Below are positions 34,889-43,551 of a stretch of 64,000 bases of DNA, in pieces (the stretch's first letter is position 1; each line of letters begins with the position of its first letter). The position numbers were made by a program, and so were the translations under genes. This stretch comes from Verrucomicrobiaceae bacterium UBA1938. Lineage in GTDB: Bacteria > Verrucomicrobiota > Verrucomicrobiia > Verrucomicrobiales > Verrucomicrobiaceae. Below the pieces are notes generated by a model. It saw nothing but the letters and a program-made list of their open reading frames with translations. It searched no databases and was not told the DNA's origin. The stretch lies in the NCBI GenBank assembly GCA_002336895.1, contig DDFC01000032.1, forward strand, positions 637,172-701,171, given 5' to 3'.

Positions 34889-35575
34889 ATGCCCGCCACC
34901 ATCCTTGTTGTTGAAGACGATGCCGCCATCCGTCGCGGCATTCTGGATGCGCTCAAATTTGCAGGTCATACCACACTGGAGGCGGGCGATGGTGAAAAGG
35001 GCATGAAGCTGGCCCTGGGTTCCCACTTTGACCTTCTGCTGCTGGACCTCGTGCTGCCGCACGCCAGCGGCTTTGACATTCTAAAAGCCCTGCGCCGGGA
35101 GCGCCCCGGCACGCCGGTCATCATCCTCTCCGCCCGTGGCGAAGAGAATGACCGCGTTCGCGGCCTGCGTCTGGGTGCGGACGACTATGTCGTAAAGCCC
35201 TTCAGCGTGCGCGAGCTGCTGGCCCGCGTGGAAGCGGTGCTGCGCCGCGCCCCCGAGCGCCAGCCCGTGAGCGAGACTCTGGCTCTCACCGCAGCCACGA
35301 TCGATTTCGGCCAGAGTGTGGCCCGTTTTGAAAATGGCGAAAGCGCCGAGCTCTCCGAGCGCGAACGCGACGTTCTGCGCTACCTCGCACTGAACCGCGG
35401 CAGGCCCGTCTCGCGCGAGGAGCTGCTGCAACGCGTCTGGCACATCGAAAACAAACAGACCGAAACACGTACCGTGGACATGCACATTGCCAATCTGCGC
35501 CACAAGCTGCGGGACGATGCCGAGTCTCCGCGCGTGATCGTCACCGTGCGTGGAAAGGGCTACCAGCTCGCCTGA
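34889..35575 (+). CDS. OmpR/PhoB-family response regulator
   Basis: 228 residues: receiver domain (about 1-115) with acidic pocket EDD, phosphoacceptor D53 (LLLLDLVLP), Thr/Ser switch ILSARG and Lys KPF; then a winged-helix DNA-binding domain (about 135-228, ERERDVLRYLALNRG...VRGKGYQL). It starts 97 nt after the second vWA gene and ends 11 nt before the histidine kinase, so RR and HK form one transcript. Targets are unknown; the vWA genes upstream are the natural candidates. Confidence 0.93.
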   Translation: MPATILVVEDDAAIRRGILDALKFAGHTTLEAGDGEKGMKLALGSHFDLLLLDLVLPHASGFDILKALRRERPGTPVIILSARGEENDRVRGLRLGADDYVVKPFSVRELLARVEAVLRRAPERQPVSETLALTAATIDFGQSVARFENGESAELSERERDVLRYLALNRGRPVSREELLQRVWHIENKQTETRTVDMHIANLRHKLRDDAESPRVIVTVRGKGYQLA

Positions 35576-35586
35576 TTTCCAAACTC

Positions 35587-37818
35587 ATGCGCAAACCGCT
35601 TCACATCTGGATCACCTTCACCGTCTGCCTCGGGCTGCTGCTCGCGGCCATGGCATGGGTGAGCTGGCACACGCTGGCGCTGGAAAGGGAACGGGAGACC
35701 GCAGCGCGTGAAGCGGAGGAGCAGGAGCGCACTCGGCTGGCCCTGTGGCGGCTCGACTTTCAGGCCAGTGCGCTTTTGATTCGGGAAAACTCACGCCCGT
35801 CCTATGATTTCCGTCCTTTTCATTCTCCTGAGGGGCTGGTCAGCAAAGCCTACGACAATGTGGCCAAAGGCGAGGTGCTGCTGCCATCCCCCCTGCTGGC
35901 CGAGGTGCCGGAGCATGTGCTGCTGCACTTTCAGATGGATGCACGCGGCCAGGTCCTGTCCCCCCAGGTGCCGCAAAACGGCGAACGCTCCCTGGCGCTG
36001 GCGCAGTTCATCAATGGCGATGACCTCACCCGCAGCGAGCAGCGTCTGAGCAGCCTTCGTGAGCTGCTGGCCAACCCCGTGCAGGTGATCCAGCCGCCAC
36101 GTGAGCGCAGCTACATCCCCTGGCAGAGCATGCGCAAAACCCCGTCAGCCTCTGCACCGGCAGCCACAGTTCTCAACCGCCAGCTGCTGGCCGAGGCAGC
36201 CTGCATCACCCGTTTTGATTTTGACGATGCGAAGATCGGCGAAACCAAAGGCAATGACGCGAACATGCCGCGCAATCCCGCCTGGAACGCCCAGCAGGGC
36301 CAGGCCGCCGCGCAGCAGTTGGTCCTCAACAACAGCGAGACGTTTTCCCGAAACCGCGCCGTCATCCAGCAGGCCGAGGAGGCGATCAAGCAGCAGCCGA
36401 TGATCAAAATGAAGCAGGGCTCAGGCACACTGACGCTGACCAAAGAAGACAAGGTGGCCGAGGCAAAGCCTGCAGCGTCCAAGGCGCTGAAAAAAACAGC
36501 CCCCGCCTCTGCCAGCGGATCTGCACCACCCAAGGCCGCCGTGGCGGCGAAGAAGGAAAATGACTCCCCAGCCGTGCCACTCACCCTGGCTCCGGCCGCA
36601 GCTCCGGCACCGGCCACTGCAGCGGCCATGCCCCCGGCAGACAGCTCAGCCACATCTCTTGGTGGCGCAACGGCCACACCCAGCCCTGCGCCACCAGCGG
36701 CACCACAGCCTCCGCCACCTTCGCGCAAAAACACCGCCGCCACCAACAGCTCGCGCCCCTTTCAGGGCGTCTGGATCGGCAGCCAGCTCATGCTCACGCG
36801 CGAGGCCCTGGTGGATGGCGCGCGCATGGTGCAGGGCGTGTGGCTTGACTGGCCCGCACTGCGCACGGCCCTGCTGCGGGAGATCACTGATCTTTTCCCA
36901 GATGCCCGCCTGGAGCCCGCGCCCAATGCCACCAGCGGCATACGCCCGGACGACGATCCCCTGCGCTTTGCTGCGCTGCCAGTGCGGCTGGTCCCAGGCA
37001 CCATCGCTCTGCCGCCGCTGCCATTCTGGACGCCGCTGCGCCGCTCTCTCGGCATCGCTCTCGCGTGCGTGCTGCTGGCCGCAGCTGCTGTAGCTTTGGT
37101 GCTCTTTGGCACCGTGGCGTTGAGCGAACGCCGCGCCGACTTCGTCTCCGCCGTGACGCATGAGCTCCGCACCCCGCTGACCACCTTCCGCCTCTATTCT
37201 GAAATGCTGGCGGACGGCATGGTCACAGACGAGGCCCAGCGGAAGACCTATCTCGACACCCTGACCGCTGAAGCCGGACGCCTGAGCCATCTGGTGGAAA
37301 ACGTGCTGGCCTACGCCCGGCTGGAGCGCGGCAGTGCCCGCGAGCGTGCGGAAAACATCACCATCGGCGTGCTGCTGGACCGCATCCTCCCACGCCTGCA
37401 GCAGCGTGCAGATGACTGTGGCATGACCGTGCAGGTGCAGGCCACGGAAGCGGATCGCAAAGCGCAGCTGCATGTGGACGCAGCCGCTGTGGAGCAGATC
37501 CTTTTCAACCTCGTGGACAATGCCTGCAAATACGCCGCCCCACGTGCAGCACAGCCCGTCATTCATCTGGAGGCGGACACGAGTGGAAAATTTGCCATGC
37601 TGCGCGTGCGTGACCATGGCGGCGGCATTTCCCGCAGCGAACGCCGCCGCATCTTCCACCCGTTTCACAAAAGCGCCGATCAGGCCGCCCATTCAGCCCC
37701 CGGCGTCGGTCTCGGTCTGGCCCTCTGCCGCAGGCTGGCCGCAGCCCTCGGAGGCACGATCACGCTGGACGCCACACACAAAGACGGCGCTTGCTTCATG
37801 CTGCGCCTGCCGAGGTGA
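35587..37818 (+). CDS. sensor histidine kinase with a long periplasmic region
   Basis: 743 residues. Transmembrane helix 1 at about 7-27, transmembrane helix 2 at about 485-510, so a 450-residue periplasmic sensor region lies between. That region includes an Ala/Pro/Lys-rich stretch at about 290-385, low complexity and unlikely to fold. HisKA has the phosphoacceptor HELRTPL at H525; the ATPase domain has FNLVDNACKYA (N box), DHGGGIS (G1) and GVGLGLAL (G2). Partner of the response regulator just upstream. The signal is unknown. Confidence 0.9.
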   Translation: MRKPLHIWITFTVCLGLLLAAMAWVSWHTLALERERETAAREAEEQERTRLALWRLDFQASALLIRENSRPSYDFRPFHSPEGLVSKAYDNVAKGEVLLPSPLLAEVPEHVLLHFQMDARGQVLSPQVPQNGERSLALAQFINGDDLTRSEQRLSSLRELLANPVQVIQPPRERSYIPWQSMRKTPSASAPAATVLNRQLLAEAACITRFDFDDAKIGETKGNDANMPRNPAWNAQQGQAAAQQLVLNNSETFSRNRAVIQQAEEAIKQQPMIKMKQGSGTLTLTKEDKVAEAKPAASKALKKTAPASASGSAPPKAAVAAKKENDSPAVPLTLAPAAAPAPATAAAMPPADSSATSLGGATATPSPAPPAAPQPPPPSRKNTAATNSSRPFQGVWIGSQLMLTREALVDGARMVQGVWLDWPALRTALLREITDLFPDARLEPAPNATSGIRPDDDPLRFAALPVRLVPGTIALPPLPFWTPLRRSLGIALACVLLAAAAVALVLFGTVALSERRADFVSAVTHELRTPLTTFRLYSEMLADGMVTDEAQRKTYLDTLTAEAGRLSHLVENVLAYARLERGSARERAENITIGVLLDRILPRLQQRADDCGMTVQVQATEADRKAQLHVDAAAVEQILFNLVDNACKYAAPRAAQPVIHLEADTSGKFAMLRVRDHGGGISRSERRRIFHPFHKSADQAAHSAPGVGLGLALCRRLAAALGGTITLDATHKDGACFMLRLPR

Positions 37819-37824
37819 GCATGA

Positions 37825-38265
37825 TCACCGCTCCCCCGCCAGCGTCACGGCACCCGTGAGGATCACATTCCCTGCATCATCGCGGATTTCCCCGCTCACC
37901 TGTCCCAGAGTGTCCAGCACGCCCTGAAGCGTGGCGCTGAGATGCAGGGAATGGCCTGGAGTGATGCTGCCGAGGATCTTGATCTGCCGCACGGCCGTGA
38001 GGCGGAGATTTTTGAGCGGAGCCTCACCCGGGCGGGTCTGTAGGAGAATGCCACCCAGCTGGGCCAGTGCCTCGATCATGAGCACGCCCGGCATGAGCGG
38101 CGCACCCGGAAAATGCCCTCTCAGAAACTCCTCGTCTCCTTTCAGCCTCCAGACCGCCCTGGCGGACGTACCCGGAATCATTTCAACCATTTCGTCAATG
38201 AAACGAAATTCGGAACCATGCGGCAGGGAGGAAAGCGCTTGAACAAGATCAGCTGAAGATGTCAT
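37825..38265 (-). CDS. FabZ-like 3-hydroxyacyl-ACP dehydratase (hotdog fold)
   Basis: 146 residues, FabZ length. The catalytic pair is H51 in GHFPGAPLMPG and E65 in VLMIEALAQLGG, as in FabA/FabZ. It removes water from 3-hydroxyacyl-ACP. It may serve fatty acid, lipid A or a polyene pathway; the adjacent divergent PlsC-like gene suggests lipid synthesis. Its ATG (38265) overlaps the ATG of that gene (38264), which is unusual. Convergent with the histidine kinase with a 6-nt spacer. Confidence 0.75.
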   Translation of the reverse strand: MTSSADLVQALSSLPHGSEFRFIDEMVEMIPGTSARAVWRLKGDEEFLRGHFPGAPLMPGVLMIEALAQLGGILLQTRPGEAPLKNLRLTAVRQIKILGSITPGHSLHLSATLQGVLDTLGQVSGEIRDDAGNVILTGAVTLAGER

Positions 38266-39097
38266 GCTGAAGTCTCTTATTCACGATTCACCTCCAGAGC
38301 AATCTCCAAGTCCAGGATGCACACCGGCGTCAAAGGCGCTCCGTGCGGTCATGTGGCTGTGGATGGTGGTGGTGTTGCTGATCAGCATGACCTATTGGGC
38401 GGTAGGCGGCCTGCTTTTCCTGCTCGTGGGAGCAGTGCTGGCACCAGTGCTGCCTGCTGACAAATCACGCGCCGTGGGCCAGGGGCTGCTTTATGCGGCC
38501 TTTCGCAGCTTCCTCGTCATTCTCCGGGTCTGCGGCATCTACGAATGCGAGTATGTTGGCTTTGAGGCCCTGCGCGGTGTCACCGGCGGTCTGATCATCG
38601 CCCCGAACCACCCGGCGCTCTGGGATGCGGTCTTCATCCTCTCCAAAGTCCATGGCCTGCGCTGCATTCTGAAGGACACCCTGATGCACAACCCGGTGCT
38701 GCGAGGCGGCGCCAAGCTGGCAGGCTTCATTCCGAACAAACCCGCCCCCAAAATGCTGCAGCATGCCATCGAGGCGCTGCGCCAGGGAGACCGGCTGCTG
38801 CTCTTCCCTGAAGGCACCCGCACCCGCAAACCCGAGCGCCGCATCAATATTCTTCAAGGCGGCATCGGCATCATTGCCACCCAGTCCAGCGCGCCGGTGT
38901 GGCCGGTCTTTATCGAGACCAACAGCGACTACCTGTGCAAAGGCTGGCCGCTCTGGCGACTGCCGGACAAGAAAGTCCGCCTGCGCATCACGCTGGGCCA
39001 GCCCATCGCCAGCCCGCCGGATGAGAGCGCCGCCGCCTTCAACCAGCGGCTCTATGAGCTGTATCAGTCAACTCTTGGCGGCTCGTCCAAAGCCTGA
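38264..39097 (+). CDS. 1-acyl-sn-glycerol-3-phosphate acyltransferase-like (PlsC family)
   Basis: 277 residues with a hydrophobic hairpin at about 30-62. Catalytic motif NHPALWD (the HX4D block) at about 111-117 and FPEGTRTR at about 181-188, as in PlsC. It transfers an acyl group to lysophosphatidic acid or a similar acceptor at the inner membrane. ATG 38264 shares bases with the divergent gene's start; a downstream ATG (MWLWMVV, residue 30) would free 90 nt for promoters, so the start is uncertain. Confidence 0.8.
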   Translation: MLKSLIHDSPPEQSPSPGCTPASKALRAVMWLWMVVVLLISMTYWAVGGLLFLLVGAVLAPVLPADKSRAVGQGLLYAAFRSFLVILRVCGIYECEYVGFEALRGVTGGLIIAPNHPALWDAVFILSKVHGLRCILKDTLMHNPVLRGGAKLAGFIPNKPAPKMLQHAIEALRQGDRLLLFPEGTRTRKPERRINILQGGIGIIATQSSAPVWPVFIETNSDYLCKGWPLWRLPDKKVRLRITLGQPIASPPDESAAAFNQRLYELYQSTLGGSSKA

Positions 39098-39154
39098 GCT
39101 GCCAGCGCCAGGTGATTGTGTGATGGGATGGCCGCTTCGCGGCGTTTTCCTCGC

Positions 39155-40522
39155 ATGCGCCTGCTGCTTTTTGCACTCTTTTTCAGCACCAGTCTTCGTG
39201 CTGCGCCGGACATCCTCCTCATCGTGGCCGACGACCAACGGCCGGACACCATACATGCGCTCGGAAATGCCGTCATCGACACGCCCAATCTTGACCGTCT
39301 TGTCTCCAATGGAACCTCATTTTCGCGGGCTTATGCCGGCTATCCCATCTGCCATGTGAGCCGCGCGCAGCTCCTCACGGGCACCCCGGCCTTCAAGGCG
39401 CTGCCGAAATACCCCGGAGGAGCGATCAACCCTCAGCTGGCCACCCTCGGCGGCACTTTGCAGAAAGCAGGCTACCACACCTGCTACACTGGAAAATGGC
39501 ACAATGACGGGCATCCGCAGCAGCGCGGCTACACCACCACAAGCGGCCTCTTTTCCAGCGGTGGCAGCAAGGGCAATGCGCAGCCGGACATCGATGACCG
39601 GGGCCGCCCGCTCACCGGTTATCGCGGCTGGACCTTCAAGAATGAAAACAACCAGCCTGAGCTGGAAAAGGGCGCAGGTCTGCAGCCCGACAACAGCCGG
39701 CACATCGCAGATGGCGCCATCCACGCGATTCAAACTGCACCGAAAGGAAAGCCGCTGTTTCTGCATGTGAACTTCGCCTTTCCCCATGATCCGCGCCAAT
39801 GGCCGACTGGGCTGAAAGATCGCTACGATGCCGCGAAGATGCCGCTGCCTGCCAGCTTTGCCCCGCAGCATCCCTTTGATCATGGCAACATCGACGGTCG
39901 TGATGAGCTGCTGCTGCCGACACCGCGCACTCCTGACGCGGTGCGGGCCGAGCTGGCCATCTACTACGCCATGATCACGGATCTCGATGCGCAGCTGGGC
40001 CGCATCCTTGCGGCACTGCCGGAGCCTGAAAACACGATCATCATCTTCACCAGCGATCAGGGGCTCGCGCTCGGAAGCCACGGGCTGCTGGGCAAGCAGA
40101 ACGAATATGAGCACAGCATCCGCAGCCCTCTGATCATCTGCGGGCCGGGACTGCCGAAAAACGAGCGCGCCGCTGCGCTGGTAAATCTGAATGATCTCTT
40201 TCCCACGCTGTGCGATCTCAGCGGCACAGTCATCCCGCCGACTGTGCAGTCCAAAAGCCTGGCACCGCTGCTGCGACACCAAACCGCACGCGTGCATGAG
40301 TTTGTCACAGGAGCGTATACAGACACCCAGCGCATGATCTGCGATGAGCGCTGGAAGCTGGTGCTCTACCCCAAGGTGGGCCGCGAACAGCTCTTTGACC
40401 TGCAGGCCGACCCGGGTGAGCTGCATGATCTCTGTGCAGAGCCCGCGCACCGGGCAAAGCGTGATGAACTGGCCGCCCGGCTGGAGGCATGGAGGAGAGA
40501 ACAAGGCGATCCAAATTTGTGA
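39155..40522 (+). CDS. exported sulfatase with an atypical active-site signature
   Basis: 455 residues from ATG 39155 (MRLLLFALFF), which gives a signal peptide ending LRA; earlier starts add a basic tail. LLIVADDQRPDTI supplies the metal-binding aspartates, and the layout resembles iduronate-2-sulfatase-like members of the type I family. The signature is CHVSR (C66-R70) instead of C-x-(P/A)-x-R, so the position after x is Val. Whether formylglycine forms is uncertain. Followed 47 nt downstream by an exported hydrolase. Confidence 0.85.
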   Translation: MRLLLFALFFSTSLRAAPDILLIVADDQRPDTIHALGNAVIDTPNLDRLVSNGTSFSRAYAGYPICHVSRAQLLTGTPAFKALPKYPGGAINPQLATLGGTLQKAGYHTCYTGKWHNDGHPQQRGYTTTSGLFSSGGSKGNAQPDIDDRGRPLTGYRGWTFKNENNQPELEKGAGLQPDNSRHIADGAIHAIQTAPKGKPLFLHVNFAFPHDPRQWPTGLKDRYDAAKMPLPASFAPQHPFDHGNIDGRDELLLPTPRTPDAVRAELAIYYAMITDLDAQLGRILAALPEPENTIIIFTSDQGLALGSHGLLGKQNEYEHSIRSPLIICGPGLPKNERAAALVNLNDLFPTLCDLSGTVIPPTVQSKSLAPLLRHQTARVHEFVTGAYTDTQRMICDERWKLVLYPKVGREQLFDLQADPGELHDLCAEPAHRAKRDELAARLEAWRREQGDPNL

Positions 40523-40569
40523 TCCGCCGCAATCCCAGCCTGTCTGCAACGTTTCCCACAGATCCAACC

Positions 40570-41448
40570 ATGAAATGCCTCTGCTTCTCGCTTCTTCTTG
40601 CTGCCTCCACTTTATGCGCGCAAACCCCTGCTCCTGCCGCCAAACCCAAGGCATCTGACGCGGTGGACCAGCTGGCGGCCGTGCTCAAGCCCACGCGCAT
40701 CGTGCCCTACAAGAAGATCGCTGACAAAGAGCTGCAGCTCCACGTCTTTGAACCGGATGGCTTTAAAGCTGGCGATCACCGCGCCTGCTTTCTCGTCATT
40801 CACGGAGGCGGCTGGACGGGCGGTGCTCCTCCGCGCATGTACCCCTTTGCCGCACATTACGCCAAACTCGGCCTGGTGGGCATCAGCATGCAGTACCGGC
40901 TGCATGGCGCCAAGACGGGCGTGAGCATCTTTGACTGCGTGAAGGACGCACGCTCTGCCGTGCGCTACATCCGCGCGCATGCTGCGGAGCTGGGCATTGA
41001 TCCGCAAAAGATCATCGTCAGCGGCGGCTCTGCGGGCGGCCACCTCGCCGCGTCCACCGCCCTCTTTGACAACGTGAACGAGGATGGAGATGACCTCAAA
41101 GTCTCACCCATACCGAATGCCCTGGTGCTGCTCTTTCCCGTGATCGACACCTCCAAGGATGGCTACGGAAACGCGAAGATCGGCGAGCGCTGGCAGGAGC
41201 TGTCCCCCGTGCACCAGGTGCGCGCAGGTGTGCCGCCGACGATCATCTTTCACGGCACGGGAGACACCGTCACCCCCTTTGCCGGTGCCAAGTCCTTTCA
41301 CGAGGCGATGCTGAAGGCGGGCAACCGCTGCGAACTGGATGTGAATGAAGGCGGTGCCCACGGCTATCTCATGCGCAACAAGGTGCTCCTTGAAGACACC
41401 CTGCAGAAGACGGATGTATTTCTGAAGTCGCTGGGGCTTCTCAACTGA
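40570..41448 (+). CDS. secreted alpha/beta hydrolase (BD-FAE/esterase-lipase type)
   Basis: 292 residues from ATG 40570 (MKCLCFSLL), with a signal peptide ending LCAQ. HGGGWTGG forms the oxyanion hole, SGGSAGGH the nucleophile elbow, GTGDTVTPF the Asp and EGGAHGYL the His. It is the same class as the hydrolase at 7836. It is probably co-transcribed with the sulfatase ending 47 nt upstream; both would act on polysaccharide substituents outside the inner membrane (inference). Confidence 0.82.
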   Translation: MKCLCFSLLLAASTLCAQTPAPAAKPKASDAVDQLAAVLKPTRIVPYKKIADKELQLHVFEPDGFKAGDHRACFLVIHGGGWTGGAPPRMYPFAAHYAKLGLVGISMQYRLHGAKTGVSIFDCVKDARSAVRYIRAHAAELGIDPQKIIVSGGSAGGHLAASTALFDNVNEDGDDLKVSPIPNALVLLFPVIDTSKDGYGNAKIGERWQELSPVHQVRAGVPPTIIFHGTGDTVTPFAGAKSFHEAMLKAGNRCELDVNEGGAHGYLMRNKVLLEDTLQKTDVFLKSLGLLN

Positions 41449-41469
41449 GACTTTCCACAGCCTTCCCGC

Positions 41470-41934
41470 TCATTCCTGAATCCACACCTCCGTGCCAGCC
41501 GGCACGAGATCAAAGAGCTGGATCATCTCCTGATTCCGCAGACGCACGCAGCCGTGGCTGGCGGGGCGGCCGATGGCGTTTTCGTCATTGGTGCCATGGA
41601 TGTAGATGTAGCGCTGGTAGGTGTTGTCATTGCGCGGCTCGGTGCCATGCAGCCAGAGGATGCGGGTGAGCACGAAGTCGGATTTTGTGTCCATCCCCGG
41701 CACCCAGCGCCCGACGGGCTGTCGAGACTTAAAAATGGTGCCGGTCTCCGCGCCATCGCCATGCTTTTCTTTGACCACAAAACGGCCCAGCGGTGTCTTG
41801 TTGCTGCCTTCCGTAAAGCCGATGCCAAATTTCGATGTGCTGCACGGCCATTCACGCACGAGCCTCGTGCCATCATACAAACGCAGACGCTGCGTTCCGA
41901 TGCTGACTTCGAGGCGTGGGGAGGCGAGATTCAT
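41470..41934 (-). CDS. L,D-transpeptidase (YkuD) catalytic-domain protein
   Basis: 154 residues with the active-site signature HGTNxENAIGRPASHGCVRL (His at the start, C129). Such enzymes form or trim 3-3 peptidoglycan cross-links, or anchor proteins to the wall. The N-terminus MNLASPRLEVSIG has no signal peptide, so it either starts upstream in a missed frame or works in the cytoplasm, which is unusual. Convergent with the hydrolase, divergent from the TetR gene. Confidence 0.85.
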   Translation of the reverse strand: MNLASPRLEVSIGTQRLRLYDGTRLVREWPCSTSKFGIGFTEGSNKTPLGRFVVKEKHGDGAETGTIFKSRQPVGRWVPGMDTKSDFVLTRILWLHGTEPRNDNTYQRYIYIHGTNDENAIGRPASHGCVRLRNQEMIQLFDLVPAGTEVWIQE

Positions 41935-42028
41935 GGCGATAAAGTATGATTCCTTAGCATACGTATGACTGCACGCGAGAACTGCGCCGCTTAATGAGCG
42001 GTGCGCCTGTTTGAAAAAGCATTTGACG

Positions 42029-42050
42029 AATTAGACTGATCGGTCTAATT
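42029..42050. promoter_or_regulatory. TetR operator upstream of the tetR gene
   Basis: AATTAGAC (42029-42036) and GTCTAATT (42043-42050) are perfect inverted arms around TGATCG. It ends 11 nt before the TetR ATG and its inner 16 bp match 13 of 16 bases of the site at 42669. Confidence 0.75.
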
Positions 42051-42061
42051 ACTCCATCATC

Positions 42062-42649
42062 ATGAGCGACCGAACGACCAAAGAACGCATTCTCGACGCA
42101 GCCGAAGGGCTGATGCTCGAGAAGAGCTTTCACTCGGTCGGGCTGAACGAGATCCTGGAAGCGGTGAAGGTGCCCAAGGGCTCCTTTTACCACCACTTCA
42201 AGTCCAAGGAGCAATTCGGTGTGGAGATGCTGAAGCACTACGTAGCCGATGCCACGGCCTACAAAAAGCAGATGCTGCTCTCCCCCACGCCTGAACCGGA
42301 CCCGCTGCGCAGGCTGCTGAGCATGTGCGAGGGAACAATCTGTCGCGTGCTGGAAACCAAGGGTAAATGCCCCTGCCTGGTGCTCAAGCTGGCAGCTGAA
42401 GTCTCTGACATGAGCGAGCCGATGCGCGAGGTGCTGGCGGAGGGAAACCGCGAGGCCATTGCCATTCTGGAGCAGGTGCTGCAGGAAGGCATCGATAAAG
42501 GCAAGATCGCCCCATCCGTGCGCCCGGCCGCAGTGGCAGGCATCATCCACGACCTCTGGAATGGAGCCATGCAGCGCTCCGCCGTGTGCCGCGACGCCAC
42601 GCCACCGCGTGAGGCGCTGGAGTTCATCCGCGCACTGCTGACGCCCTGA
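42062..42649 (+). CDS. TetR/AcrR-family transcriptional regulator (NemR/AcuR-like)
   Basis: 195 residues. The N-terminal helix-turn-helix is at about 27-46 (GLNEILEAVKVPKGSFYHHF). The C-terminal domain has the KCPCLVLKLAAEVSDMSE segment of the NemR-like group, which carries cysteines that sense reactive electrophiles in related proteins. Operators lie before its own gene and before the thioredoxin operon that follows, so it probably represses both and releases on oxidative or electrophilic stress (the inducer is inference). Confidence 0.85.
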   Translation: MSDRTTKERILDAAEGLMLEKSFHSVGLNEILEAVKVPKGSFYHHFKSKEQFGVEMLKHYVADATAYKKQMLLSPTPEPDPLRRLLSMCEGTICRVLETKGKCPCLVLKLAAEVSDMSEPMREVLAEGNREAIAILEQVLQEGIDKGKIAPSVRPAAVAGIIHDLWNGAMQRSAVCRDATPPREALEFIRALLTP

Positions 42650-42668
42650 TTTTCTTTTTTGCCATCAA

Positions 42669-42684
42669 TAAACCGACCGGTCTA
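42669..42684. promoter_or_regulatory. TetR operator before the thioredoxin operon
   Basis: TAAACCGACCGGTCTA is an imperfect palindrome with arms TA(A/G)ACC and GGTCTA, matching 13 of 16 bases of the site at 42032-42047. It lies 20 nt before the trxA ATG at 42704 and overlaps no coding sequence. Confidence 0.7.
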
Positions 42685-42703
42685 TTTTAACCCAACACAT
42701 CCT

Positions 42704-43018
42704 ATGAAACCCATCGCCCTCACCTCTGAAACCTTCGACGCCACCCTCTCCGGCACCGACCAGCCCGTCCTCGTGGACTTCTGGGCTGAATGGTGCGGCC
42801 CCTGCAAAATGATGGCCCCCATCCTCGACCAGCTGGCCACCGAACAGGAAGGCCGTGCCACCATCGCCAAAGTGGACATCGACGCCTACCCCGACCTGCA
42901 GGCCCGCTTTGGCATCCGCGCCATCCCCACGCTCATCGTCTTCAAAAACGGCCAGCCCGTGAACACGATCACCGGCGTGAAGAGCAAGGGCTTCCTCGAA
43001 ACCGCCCTGGCCGCCTGA
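42704..43018 (+). CDS. trxA: thioredoxin
   Basis: 104 residues from ATG 42704 (MKPIALTSETF); the frame is open upstream through the operator, so that extension is not used. The redox site is WCGPC with C31 and C34, and the cis-Pro loop is AIPTLIVF. It reduces disulfides with electrons from thioredoxin reductase. First gene of an operon with DUF5069, an SDR and a SnoaL-like protein, under the TetR operator at 42669. Confidence 0.95.
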   Translation: MKPIALTSETFDATLSGTDQPVLVDFWAEWCGPCKMMAPILDQLATEQEGRATIAKVDIDAYPDLQARFGIRAIPTLIVFKNGQPVNTITGVKSKGFLETALAA

Positions 43019-43058
43019 TTTTTTCCCCGAAAACCCAAACAAATAAAACCCCCACTCC

Positions 43059-43502
43059 ATGTCCATCGACCTGACCCAACGCCCCCCACGCAGCCCACGC
43101 GTCCGCCTCGGCGGTTATGTGATCCTGCCCCGCCTGCTCGACAAATGCCGCGCCGAGATCGCCGGCAAGAACGGCGAGTACCACTACAACTGCCCGATGG
43201 ATCAGCGCTTTCTGAGCTTCACCGGCATCGACCCTGAGGCGCTGAAGGCGGAGGCAGCCAAGGGTCTGGGTGATTCCGAAATGTTCTCCTGGATCGAGAA
43301 AACTGCACTGCACAAACGCAGCGACTATGAGATCGCCCACTGGAGCGAATTCCGCGAAAACGCCGTGCCGTCTGACAACGAGAGCCGCGAATACATCAGC
43401 GCGCAAATCGCCAAGGCGGGCGGTGCGGCGCGCGAAGACATCGGCACGTGGTTCGATTTCCTCGATTTCGACGACTACGTCTCCTTCGGCGGCAAAGCCT
43501 GA
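43059..43502 (+). CDS. DUF5069-family protein
   Basis: 147 residues, no signal peptide. It opens DLTQRPPRSPRVRLGGYVILPRLLDKCRA, the family N-terminus, and continues with GKNGEYHYNCPMD and the C-terminal DDYVSFGGK. Small proteins of this type are common in Verrucomicrobia and other PVC bacteria, without known function. It follows trxA by 40 nt and precedes the SDR by 49 nt, so co-expression with redox enzymes is likely. Confidence 0.75.
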   Translation: MSIDLTQRPPRSPRVRLGGYVILPRLLDKCRAEIAGKNGEYHYNCPMDQRFLSFTGIDPEALKAEAAKGLGDSEMFSWIEKTALHKRSDYEIAHWSEFRENAVPSDNESREYISAQIAKAGGAAREDIGTWFDFLDFDDYVSFGGKA

Positions 43503-43551
43503 GTTCATTCCCCTGCAACCCCACACTCTCAAAGCACACCCGTTCAACAAT

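Noticed and set aside
41958..41967. Palindrome CATACGTATG in the L,D-transpeptidase/tetR spacer
   Set aside because: Only 10 bp and unlike the TetR sites; chance occurrence is likely.
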